From Candidatus Gastranaerophilales bacterium (GTDB taxonomy: Bacteria; Cyanobacteriota; Vampirovibrionia; Gastranaerophilales; Gastranaerophilaceae): a DNA stretch of 64,000 nucleotides. The notes below the pieces were generated by a model, which did no database searches, was not told the DNA's origin, and saw only the letters and a list, made by a program, of their open reading frames with translations. The stretch is taken from contig CALUTL010000002.1 in NCBI GenBank assembly GCA_944323655.1, positions 1 through 64,000 of the forward strand. Reading direction: 5' to 3'. Shown piece after piece: positions 55,301 to 62,800 of the stretch. The translations under genes were made by a program, and so were the position numbers. Each line of letters begins with the position of its first letter. Position 1 is the stretch's first letter.

Positions 55301-58300
55301 GATGCAAGAGTAAGATTTGCACAAAAAGGTTTAGAGAACAACTTAGAACCTCATGAAATAACCAGCTTGCTATTCGAATATGAAAAATTCAGTCCTGAAG
55401 AAATGGAGAACCGTTTAAATACGGAAATTGATATAAAGCGCCAAGAGAATGAAAAGCTCAATGCAAAAGAAACTGCTATTAAAAATAAGAAAAACAGTCT
55501 TCTTGAAAAATACAATACCCCGGAGTTGAGAGATGTAATAGAAAAAATTATTACAAAAGAAAATCTTCCGGAAGATCTGTTGAATAATCTGGATGCAATA
55601 TTAGGCGAAAATCCGAACAGAGCAGCTTGCATATTTTTAGAAAAATGCGCATCCGAAATAAAACCTGAAGAATTCATTATTGAAAAGTTTAAAAGGGATT
55701 TTGAAGCCGGACTTAAAAAACCTGATTTAACAAGCGGAGATACAAAATGGCAATCTCGTCCGAAAGCTAAAGAGGTAATTCTTACTCAGGAATATTTATC
55801 CTCTCTCAAGGATGAAGATGGGAAACCTGTTTTTAACAAAAGAGCAGTTGAAAGTCTGATTACAAAAGGTGAAAAAAATCCAGAGCTGGTTAAAGAGGTT
55901 GTTGATATGGCTGTAGAAAACACCGGATTAAGGGCTCCTGCTGTAATAGAGCCACTTATAGAGGCCGCTGCAATAGATAAAGATATGGCATTTTCAATTA
56001 TATCAATGAAAAAAAATAATGGTGAAGCGAGATTTGATATGCTTGAGCTATGTTTTATTCTTGGCAGTTTCAAATCAAAATTGCCGCTTGTCAAAGAAGC
56101 TTTCAATTTGGAAAAAGTTTATGATATGGATGTAGACACTTCCGGCCTGATACTGCGTGCTGAAAACGTTACAGATATAAGAACACAATTTAGTTACAAA
56201 TATTGCAGAATACTTGAAAATATGAAAAAATCGGATGGATCTCCAATGTATCATTCATACTGGGATATTCAAGAAGGGATACTACAGGGCTTGATTGATA
56301 ATCCGGAACTTACATTATATTATCTTAAGAAGAATGTTCCTGACGAGCGAACAGCGTTTGACGGAGATGTAATACAAGCTATCAATAAAATCGCCCAAAA
56401 AACTCCTGACTTGGAAAAGGCTTTCAGACAGGAATTGGAAAATATAAAAAATGACGAAAATAAAACACAAAGGGATAATTTTATAAGTAAAATTAAAGCA
56501 TTTTCTAAAATTGAGAATTTAGATAATGCGCTAAAAATATATGAAAATCGAGAAGAATTAGGGTTAAATAACACATTATTAATATATGTTTTAGAAAAGT
56601 CAGACTCAATTCCATATGAAAATATAGTACATATAAAAGAAGTATTAGGAAAAGAACGGATAAGTGAGTTATCCCCTAAGGATGCCCTTTTGGCAATAGA
56701 GTTTTCACATTTGGCAAAAGCAAAAAGCATTAACGAAATACCAATGGAAGCCAAGAAAAGCTTATTAAGACGTTTAGTTGCAACTAACACAGATTTATTC
56801 AATATTTCGGATTCACTAGCCAAAGACTTTCCGTTAATACCAAGGAATCAGGAGCAATATTGCGAATTACTTCCGGCACTTGTTCGTTCATTGGGTATTG
56901 AAACAGTAAAACTTACCCCGCAAAAAGTTGAGGCATTTAATACATCAATAGATAATTTATCGCAGACAATTGCAAAAATTCCTGACTCAGACTTTGCAAA
57001 CCTACATATAACACAAGAATATTCAAAAGATGATTTCATAAAAACAGTTCTTGAAAAAGTAAAAGACCTTCCTCACATTGAACGTCAAAAGGTTTTTGAT
57101 TATTACGGATTTGAACTAAAAGCAAATAAAGGAAATAAAAACACCGGTTATTCAATTAACGGGTATCCTGTAAATCTTAATAACGGCAAAAAATTAGCTG
57201 AAATTACGGATAGTAAAACGCAGGCAGTTGTAGAGTCCTTAAGAGAAGATGTAATAAGATTTACGGAAAATAACCGTATAAAATGCGAAAATCCTGCAGT
57301 AGAAAAATTTCTAAACGAAATAGTGGAAGACTTGCCAGAAATTAGAACAATAATAGGGAAAATGCAACATGATACCCACAAATATGATGTAATGCAGCAT
57401 TCATTAAAAGTAATGCAAAAAATTGCACAAGATCCCCAATTTAAGACCTTAAATAAATCAGACCAAAAAATTATGCTTTTGGCATCATTAATGCATGATA
57501 TTACCAAAAGGGAAGGTTTTTCAGATAAAACACATGCAAACAACGGAAGTTTCGACACATTTTATATTGCCAAGAAATTTAATTTAACAAGTGAAGAAGA
57601 AATTAAACTATATACAATAATACGGCATCATGAGTGGTTGGAACATGTAAACAAATCCACCAATGAGTACGATTTAACAAAACGCTTACAGTCAACAGCC
57701 TTTGATCTTCAGCAGGACAATCTGTTTGATATGGCACTTATATTTACACACGCGGATCTTAAAGCAGTAAAATATAATAATTCATTCCACGACTCAACAA
57801 GCGGCATAATAAATCCAAGATTTAACGAAGAAGAACGAGTATTTGATAATGAAGAGGGCACCCCGATAAGTTTAGGAAATGCTGCTGACATATATGCAAA
57901 ACGCATAAAAATATATATAAAGGAGCTTAAAAAATCAATACCGCTAACTCCAGTTACCCAAGTTCCAAAATCAGATGTAATCAAGTCACACATAAAACGG
58001 ATTAATCCTGATGGAAGCACAGAGCATAAAGGAGTTTATGTTGATAAAGACGGCTTAGTGGTAATTAAATTTAATGAAGTAACCGACTGGGAAGCTTTGG
58101 GATTTCCTAAAGGCACAACAACAAGCGGAATTGCCGGTACAGGAAAAGTTCGGGATAACCGAAGTCATGTTATAGAGTCAGAATTCGATACTGGCAACTT
58201 CAAATTTTATGCACACGCACTTAATTATGCAAACCAACTTGTCAAATTTGATTCATTCGGATTGCCGGATTCAGACGTGTTATTATCGGTAACGTATATG

Positions 58301-58909
58301 GAGCGTCCGGAATCAAAATACCGTAATTACAGAACACAGGGAATAGGTTTGAATATAAAGTCGAAATATGTTTATGGAGGCGGAGAAACAGATGCGGGGT
58401 CTGGGTGCGGTAAAACTATTAAAGAATTCAAAGATAATTATATTTTTGGAGGCAAACGTGAAAAAGACAGAGTATTTACCGCAAATCTAATAAAAAAAGC
58501 TACCGGAATGACGGATGCAGAGTATATTGAATTTGTTACGAAAAATCAAAACAAATCTTGGAATGAAATTGAGCCGATTGACAACTCAGATCCTGTGGAA
58601 TTTAGAAACAAACTAATAAAAGCGTTTGGAGAGAATATAGTTTCAAATCAACGAGCACAAAAGCGGGCTTATGACGAATATTATGCCTCAAATCCGGAAC
58701 CCCCAATGTTTACTTGGGCATACAGTGCTGATGTAAATGAAACAATTAATAATCCGCTCGACTTTTTACATCGTAATGAGATGACAGAAGCTGAAAGAAA
58801 AATTGGACAGGTTGGTGAAATTAAGTTAACATCAGTCGAGGAAAGAACCGAATTCCTAAGACAATATTCCTTGGAAAACAATATTCCATTTATTGTTTTT
58901 GGTGATTAA
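52358..58909 (+). CDS. 2183-residue protein of unknown function with internal HD domain
   Basis: I cannot name this protein. Residues 1-400 are charged and helical. About 410-640 are hydrophobic (IEMGINLLSTALMILPP and later helices) and could insert in a membrane. A Ser/Thr/Asn-rich linker around 665-725 includes LEDVVITASRP, similar to the spacer before toxin modules in some large secreted proteins. About 780-1640 is helical and repeat-like. An HD phosphohydrolase domain follows, with H1681, H1713-D1714, R1756-H1757-H1758 and D1800. Residues 1860-2183 are a separate C-terminal domain with a Walker-A-like AGSGCGKT (2013-2020). The start is TTG at 52358 behind AAGG, or ATG at 52379. It is adenine-rich compared with its neighbours and sits beside a tRNA-linked repeat, so horizontal gain is likely. 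Confidence 0.6.
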   Translation: MCKLVRRMTEYGVQQQKIISQYRQLNNLGYVISDDEVVSIMQKEMERTGKVYPGFEHLAKTTSAAKKETDNTYTPSPIAPAAQNVFGNGFYQERDKGLSLEHTNTACATIQPTLIQLYTINFLKNILKEGNAIVTDRDSEAGIMSGLVNLWQEKFNKEYSKSHVRKTLFKTQQDLQQMEKAARGEPISTNFLGEPIYQTFEENFKSRRGVEFNAENITDCAEKSETYAQIKTAVEMVNKTKESLLTTTKGDVASQMSPEESSKAIIQAFKLAGVTSVNEINKTLADINEKYKDHPDVIKYGGDFRINKNKQGEYVIYRTDKSGYPAEATNEELRLIANEMSQRLDRTLADAIGVEYSKDTTSEEMISLTQKKLKEYQDVYEESFKKAYGSRDLKILSEEYVAKQQQGVATIEMGINLLSTALMILPPVAVAARGTALGAKLGLASKASMGGKMIQGLETAQKVSAPIVMAAMTLRPTELLEQISSQNGMSAEEWEAWGVGVLQNSVYMVTGMKVSQVAEQGAAMYKTKALVNTLKKAGKSTDEIISMVKANPVKFPDDIVKSFKNIDKLAKTLQVTSEVALDLSSTYFLNIVMNNGDLQLQDWISSIAFAISGGVLQKQFAPLTTAEKVQYLCDAFKDYGVTPNDAINILKTMDDISEGKIKVPSKNTETNAKDESSAKTNEQTNANLATQQNSKNASTLEDVVITASRPSTREQVKEPSINERIERANSRDEFVSLRDEIKNMAEGAEKKALQEEYLKKYNEWSQSSQRPEIKMQNTPEASKENVIKVLKQLGANDKQINKFQENANDEIINFIQSRITSPDFNPQNENYFIYLKDFNLSLIQEIAANPQFPKEQLALVANAAYTPNFTNQLRNAYKNGVDIIPGCNRVIKIKEAQEARMNDPAVIAKQKAYEEGKERIKANSSLTDMDIREFSNYANIREPAIQDLIIFCEKNEIKSYHNLLWRCSENRAGDKLTSEEIDARVRFAQKGLENNLEPHEITSLLFEYEKFSPEEMENRLNTEIDIKRQENEKLNAKETAIKNKKNSLLEKYNTPELRDVIEKIITKENLPEDLLNNLDAILGENPNRAACIFLEKCASEIKPEEFIIEKFKRDFEAGLKKPDLTSGDTKWQSRPKAKEVILTQEYLSSLKDEDGKPVFNKRAVESLITKGEKNPELVKEVVDMAVENTGLRAPAVIEPLIEAAAIDKDMAFSIISMKKNNGEARFDMLELCFILGSFKSKLPLVKEAFNLEKVYDMDVDTSGLILRAENVTDIRTQFSYKYCRILENMKKSDGSPMYHSYWDIQEGILQGLIDNPELTLYYLKKNVPDERTAFDGDVIQAINKIAQKTPDLEKAFRQELENIKNDENKTQRDNFISKIKAFSKIENLDNALKIYENREELGLNNTLLIYVLEKSDSIPYENIVHIKEVLGKERISELSPKDALLAIEFSHLAKAKSINEIPMEAKKSLLRRLVATNTDLFNISDSLAKDFPLIPRNQEQYCELLPALVRSLGIETVKLTPQKVEAFNTSIDNLSQTIAKIPDSDFANLHITQEYSKDDFIKTVLEKVKDLPHIERQKVFDYYGFELKANKGNKNTGYSINGYPVNLNNGKKLAEITDSKTQAVVESLREDVIRFTENNRIKCENPAVEKFLNEIVEDLPEIRTIIGKMQHDTHKYDVMQHSLKVMQKIAQDPQFKTLNKSDQKIMLLASLMHDITKREGFSDKTHANNGSFDTFYIAKKFNLTSEEEIKLYTIIRHHEWLEHVNKSTNEYDLTKRLQSTAFDLQQDNLFDMALIFTHADLKAVKYNNSFHDSTSGIINPRFNEEERVFDNEEGTPISLGNAADIYAKRIKIYIKELKKSIPLTPVTQVPKSDVIKSHIKRINPDGSTEHKGVYVDKDGLVVIKFNEVTDWEALGFPKGTTTSGIAGTGKVRDNRSHVIESEFDTGNFKFYAHALNYANQLVKFDSFGLPDSDVLLSVTYMERPESKYRNYRTQGIGLNIKSKYVYGGGETDAGSGCGKTIKEFKDNYIFGGKREKDRVFTANLIKKATGMTDAEYIEFVTKNQNKSWNEIEPIDNSDPVEFRNKLIKAFGENIVSNQRAQKRAYDEYYASNPEPPMFTWAYSADVNETINNPLDFLHRNEMTEAERKIGQVGEIKLTSVEERTEFLRQYSLENNIPFIVFGD

Positions 58910-58986
58910 AATTTTTCACAATTTTTAAAGTTTGTAATTAGTGCTTTTTGTAAGCAAAAAAAAATTTGTAGCGGTTTATTTTAAGT

Positions 58987-59613
58987 ATGAAAAATAATTT
59001 TTCAATTTCATTTACTTCAAATATTCGTTTTGTTGAAAGACCTGTTTTCAGTATGATGCGTAAGTCTAATTACATAGACTACTCGCATTTTAGACCTAAT
59101 ATATTGAAAGCAAATGAGTTTTTTTCGGACGAAATTCGTACTTGTACTGGCGGAGGGTTGGTTAAGCCTTTTTTAGAGGCAGAAGGGTTTCATTTTTGGG
59201 ATGATCTTAAAAATAAGAAAAAATTCCCCCAATTGATTAATATGCTGTTTAATTTTGTAAGAGAACCACAGCGTGGACTGCTTTTAGGAAGCAAAGATCT
59301 GAAAAGTAATCCTTATTCTATTGAACAATTTGAAAATTTGAAAAAAGTTTTTCTTGAACGAGTTAAAAATGTTTCAATCTTTCAGCAGCATAGATTTACA
59401 AATTCAGAAACAGCTTTTCATTATTCAGTGCCGGCTGATACTTGGACTCTTTGCACAAGTTACAGAGTTGACGGAGATTTGCAAAAAAAGTTTGTAAAAA
59501 AGCCCGAAGATCTTTTAAAAGTTTTTAAAAAAGTTTCTATTGCAAATGGCGACAGACTTTTTATGGGTAAAAAAGAGGTTTTGCCGTCTGATTATCCGGA
59601 ACTTTTTATGTAA
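58987..59613 (+). CDS. orphan protein with FTS-type N-terminus
   Basis: I do not recognise this 208-residue protein. It begins MKNNFSISFTSNIRF, an Asn/Phe/Ser-rich opening similar in style to QPSFNGA in the kinase-like protein. The body is basic and aromatic with no membrane segment and no catalytic motif. TTTATT ends six bases before the ATG, a weak version of the leaderless pattern, and there is no ribosome site. It lies 77 bases after the giant gene on the same strand; a partner or immunity role is conceivable but unsupported. Confidence 0.55.
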   Translation: MKNNFSISFTSNIRFVERPVFSMMRKSNYIDYSHFRPNILKANEFFSDEIRTCTGGGLVKPFLEAEGFHFWDDLKNKKKFPQLINMLFNFVREPQRGLLLGSKDLKSNPYSIEQFENLKKVFLERVKNVSIFQQHRFTNSETAFHYSVPADTWTLCTSYRVDGDLQKKFVKKPEDLLKVFKKVSIANGDRLFMGKKEVLPSDYPELFM

Positions 59614-59631
59614 AGCTGTCAAATTCGGAAT

Positions 59632-60192
59632 TTAAGCATTCAGGGATGAAGACTGTTTTTTTATGTTTTGGTAAATGTTATGTGTAATCAGGCAGTCGTT
59701 TAAGGCTCTGTGGTGTCCTTCAATGCTTACGTTATAGTGAATTGCAAGATTCTTTAAACTGTGGCTTTTGAGCTTGCAGTATTTTCTTCCTAATATCATT
59801 GTATCAATCGACTGGTTTAATAAAGGATTAAAACCGTAGTTTTCAAGGTTCGTCCTGATAAAATTAAGGTCAAACTTTACATTATGCCCCAAAATTATAT
59901 CGTTTGATACGAAGTTTATAAAATCCGGAAGAACCTCCTCAATTTTTGGTGCTGAAATCACCATTTCGTTTGTAATCCCTGTTAAATGAGTTATAAAAGG
60001 ACCTATCTTAGCTTTGGGTTTTATAAGCTGCGAAAATTCATTATAAATTTTGCCGGAGCGGATTTTTAGTGCGGATATTTCTATAATTTCATCTCTGCTT
60101 GGTGAAAGTCCCGTTGTTTCAATATCAACAACAGTGTAATCTTGCGGAAATTCTGTGATTATATTTATTTTATCCAAGTCTTTTTGAATCAT
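59632..60192 (-). CDS. DnaQ-like 3'-5' exonuclease (DEDDh)
   Basis: The 186 residues form a DEDDh exonuclease domain: D23 and E25 in VDIETTGLS, D108 in HNVKFDLNF, H161 and D166 in HHRALNDCL. It resembles the epsilon proofreading subunit or PolC-type exonuclease domain as a free-standing protein. It may proofread for the replicase or act in RNA or DNA trimming. It starts five bases after the HAD-hydrolase stop and is the last gene of a three-gene minus-strand run. Confidence 0.9.
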   Translation of the reverse strand: MIQKDLDKINIITEFPQDYTVVDIETTGLSPSRDEIIEISALKIRSGKIYNEFSQLIKPKAKIGPFITHLTGITNEMVISAPKIEEVLPDFINFVSNDIILGHNVKFDLNFIRTNLENYGFNPLLNQSIDTMILGRKYCKLKSHSLKNLAIHYNVSIEGHHRALNDCLITHNIYQNIKKQSSSLNA

Positions 60193-60197
60193 AATGC

Positions 60198-60899
60198 TTA
60201 TTTTGCTGCTGCGGCTATGTAGAACTGGTTTCTGTCAAGCTGGTCAAAGTCAGTAATAATTTCACCGACTGAAGGCATTTTTTGGTAAAGTTCCACCGGC
60301 TCCATTGATGCTATTGCAATTATTTTGCCTATCCCTGCATTTTTAGCGGCGTTTATGCCTGAAACCGCATCTTCTACAACAATACATTCTTCGGGTTTTA
60401 AGCCTAGATTGTTTGCGGCTATCAGATAAATGTCGGGTGCCGGTTTACCGGGAATTTTGCCGTTTGCATAGACAATTTTGTCTAAGTCAAACCATTTTTC
60501 CAGTTTAAATTCTTCTATATAAAATTCGACGTTTTCAATTCCTGACATTGTGGCTATTGTGTGCGGTATATTGTTTTCGCAAAGAAAATCCAAAAGTTCT
60601 TCGGCGTGAGGTGCTAGTTTAAAGTTTTCTCTGTCATTCCTGCACATATCACGATACACGGCTTCTTTTTCAAGCCCCAAGCGCTCTACCAATTCAGGAT
60701 CAGGCTTTTTACCTATTGCGTAGGCAATTATATCCTCGTTTGTTCTTCCGAACATGTAATCTCGCATTTCTTCGTCGCTGAAAGGTGTACCTCTTAAATG
60801 TTTGGAGTATTCTCTCCAGGCTTCAAGGTGTTTTTCGGAATCAAAAAGAAGTGTTCCGTTAAAATCAAAAATTATCCCTTTATATTGCATTTTTTCCAT
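60198..60899 (-). CDS. HAD-superfamily hydrolase, beta-phosphoglucomutase-like
   Basis: The 233-residue protein has the HAD fold with a helical cap: motif I FDFNGT (D12), TMSGIENV (motif II region), the lysine in GKIPGKPAPDIY and VVEDAVSGINAA (motif IV). The second residue of the catalytic DxD is asparagine (N14), not aspartate. In phosphatases and mutases that aspartate is the general acid/base, so a changed mechanism or substrate is possible. It is read after the TPR gene with a one-base gap. Confidence 0.85.
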   Translation of the reverse strand: MEKMQYKGIIFDFNGTLLFDSEKHLEAWREYSKHLRGTPFSDEEMRDYMFGRTNEDIIAYAIGKKPDPELVERLGLEKEAVYRDMCRNDRENFKLAPHAEELLDFLCENNIPHTIATMSGIENVEFYIEEFKLEKWFDLDKIVYANGKIPGKPAPDIYLIAANNLGLKPEECIVVEDAVSGINAAKNAGIGKIIAIASMEPVELYQKMPSVGEIITDFDQLDRNQFYIAAAAK

Positions 60900-60900
60900 T

Positions 60901-61479
60901 TTATTCTATTCTGTTTTCCATAAGTTTGTTGTAAATTTTTATATACGCTTCGGCATCTTTAGGTTTATTTAGCTTTTTGTATGCGTACGCAAGGTTATAA
61001 TAAAAATCAGGTTCGGTGTTTTTAAAGTATGCAGCATCTAAAAATGAATTTTTGGCTTTTCTGTATTGCCCGAGTTTAAGATATGCGCATCCTAAATTAT
61101 AGTGTGCATAGGCATATTCAGGACGAATTTTAAGAACTTTTTTGTATTCATCTATTGCCATATTGGGTTTGTCATCGTTTAGATAGCAGTTCGCAAGATT
61201 GTAATGTGCTTTATAAAATTTTTCATCTTTTAAAATCGCTCTTGTGTACATAAAAACTGCATCATCATTTCTGCCCTTATCCTGTAATAAATTCCCCAAA
61301 AGAAGCCAGTTTTCGGCAGTGCGTTCTTCTTCCGGAATTGATAAAAGAGTGTTAAAGCTATCTTCAATATTGTTGTCAGCATAAAGAAGCTTTGCCTGCT
61401 CGCTTGATGTATTCTCGTCTGCAAATGCAGGAGAAATAAGCAATATCCCTAATATAATAATTGATAAAATTTTCCTCAT
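60901..61479 (-). CDS. exported TPR-repeat protein
   Basis: The 192 residues start with a clear signal peptide (ILSIIILGILLISPAFA, cleavage after about residue 21). They then hold four tetratricopeptide repeats from about residue 55, for example NWLLLGNLLQDKGRNDDAVF and AHYNLGCAYLKLGQYRKA. It should be a periplasmic scaffold. There is no lipobox cysteine. The ATG follows TATAAT by six bases. It heads the run with the HAD hydrolase and the exonuclease and is divergent from the CpaE-like gene. Confidence 0.85.
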   Translation of the reverse strand: MRKILSIIILGILLISPAFADENTSSEQAKLLYADNNIEDSFNTLLSIPEEERTAENWLLLGNLLQDKGRNDDAVFMYTRAILKDEKFYKAHYNLANCYLNDDKPNMAIDEYKKVLKIRPEYAYAHYNLGCAYLKLGQYRKAKNSFLDAAYFKNTEPDFYYNLAYAYKKLNKPKDAEAYIKIYNKLMENRIE

Positions 61480-61485
61480 AGCTTC

Positions 61486-61491
61486 ATTATA
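61486..61491 (-). promoter_or_regulatory. -10 of the TPR gene, leaderless geometry
   Basis: Minus-strand TATAAT ends six bases before the ATG at 61479; no ribosome site. Confidence 0.65.
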
Positions 61492-61609
61492 CGATAAAGT
61501 TAAAAATTATCAAAATTTTTGCAACTGAATAAATATTTGTTTCAGTGTTAATTTCTTGCCCCATTTTTATTGCTGTGATAAGATTTAAAGGTAGAAGAAA
61601 GGGTATAAA

Positions 61610-62791
61610 ATGACAGAGGAAATTTCGGCAGTTATTTACTCGGAGGCCAAGCAGACTGAAAATATATTGAAACTTTATACCGAAGAGTTCGGAAAGTTTT
61701 CCTTTTATGATGCGGGTGCCGATATGTCCGAAATCTTTAATACGCTTTCAGGAATGTCAAAATCTGTTTTTATTATTGATGTTTCTGTTAATACTAAAAA
61801 ATATCTAGATTTTATTTCAGATATAAGTGCGGCATGTCCGGAGTGCAAAATTATTGCAGTTTCGGATTCCCCTTCCGTTGATTTGATTGTTAAGGTTATG
61901 CGCTCAGGCGCTAAGGATTTTATTTCGGCTCCTGTTATTAAGTCGGAATTGTTTGATATTTTGGATAAGATTTATAATCAGTTTAAAACTGGCAGCGGAT
62001 TTGAAACAAAATCAAGGGTTATAACAGTATTTTCCAACAAAGGCGGTATCGGTAAAACTTCTATTGCTTCAAATTTAGCTCTTGAACTTGCTAAAATTAC
62101 TAAAGAAAATGTTGCACTCGTTGATTTGAATTTTCAGTTCGGGGATATTACGACATTTTTAGACTTGAAGCCTTCGTTTAATATTTCTTATGTGCTGGAA
62201 AATTTGACCAGAATAAATTCTGAATTTTTGCTTAATACTCTTGAAAAGTACAAAAATACAAGTTTATATATTTTGGCGGATCCGCCTTGCTTTAAGCAGG
62301 CAGAAAACGTCACTAAAGCACAGATTGCAAAACTTGTGGAATTATTAAAAAATACTTTTTCTTATATCGTAATTGATGCAGAATCTGGGTTTGAAGGCAA
62401 GACGATTACTGCTTTAAATAATTCGGATCTGATATTTCTTGTGACTGTTGCAAGCCTTCCTGCTCTTAGAAATTGTCAGAGAATTTTAGATTTATTTCAA
62501 AAGCTCGGTTATGACAATGATAAAACTCAAATTGTTATAAATCGTTATATGGAAAATGACGAAATTACCGTTGAAGATGTTGAAAAGGTTTTGGATAAAG
62601 AAGTTTACTGGAAGATTCCGAACAATTACTTCACGCTTATGGCAGCGATAAATAAGGGGATTTCCGTTTCGGAGGCAAATCCTGATTCTAATGTCGCTAA
62701 AAGTTATAAAGAGCTTGCAATGTCGGTTTCGGATATGGTTTACAGAAAGAAACTTATTAAAAAGTATGTTTCGCAAGAGGATTTGTTATAG
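61610..62791 (+). CDS. CpaE/TadZ-like pilus-localising ATPase
   Basis: CpaE/TadZ proteins place the Tad pilus machine at the cell pole. The first 120 residues are a receiver-like domain without a convincing acidic pocket. The ParA/MinD ATPase follows with the deviant Walker A KGGIGKT (K144 to T150), VALVDLNFQFGD and IVIDAESGF. The 393 residues match CpaE. AGAAAGGG lies six bases before the ATG. The next gene is CpaF-like, nine bases on, which supports a Tad/Flp pilus cluster continuing past the window. Confidence 0.85.
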   Translation: MTEEISAVIYSEAKQTENILKLYTEEFGKFSFYDAGADMSEIFNTLSGMSKSVFIIDVSVNTKKYLDFISDISAACPECKIIAVSDSPSVDLIVKVMRSGAKDFISAPVIKSELFDILDKIYNQFKTGSGFETKSRVITVFSNKGGIGKTSIASNLALELAKITKENVALVDLNFQFGDITTFLDLKPSFNISYVLENLTRINSEFLLNTLEKYKNTSLYILADPPCFKQAENVTKAQIAKLVELLKNTFSYIVIDAESGFEGKTITALNNSDLIFLVTVASLPALRNCQRILDLFQKLGYDNDKTQIVINRYMENDEITVEDVEKVLDKEVYWKIPNNYFTLMAAINKGISVSEANPDSNVAKSYKELAMSVSDMVYRKKLIKKYVSQEDLL

Positions 62792-62800
62792 GGGATTGAT

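Noticed and set aside
58391-58417. Walker-A-like AGSGCGKT in the C-terminal domain of the giant protein
   Set aside because: It is not preceded by the hydrophobic strand expected of a P-loop and no Walker B is evident. It is probably a chance match, so I do not call an ATPase.
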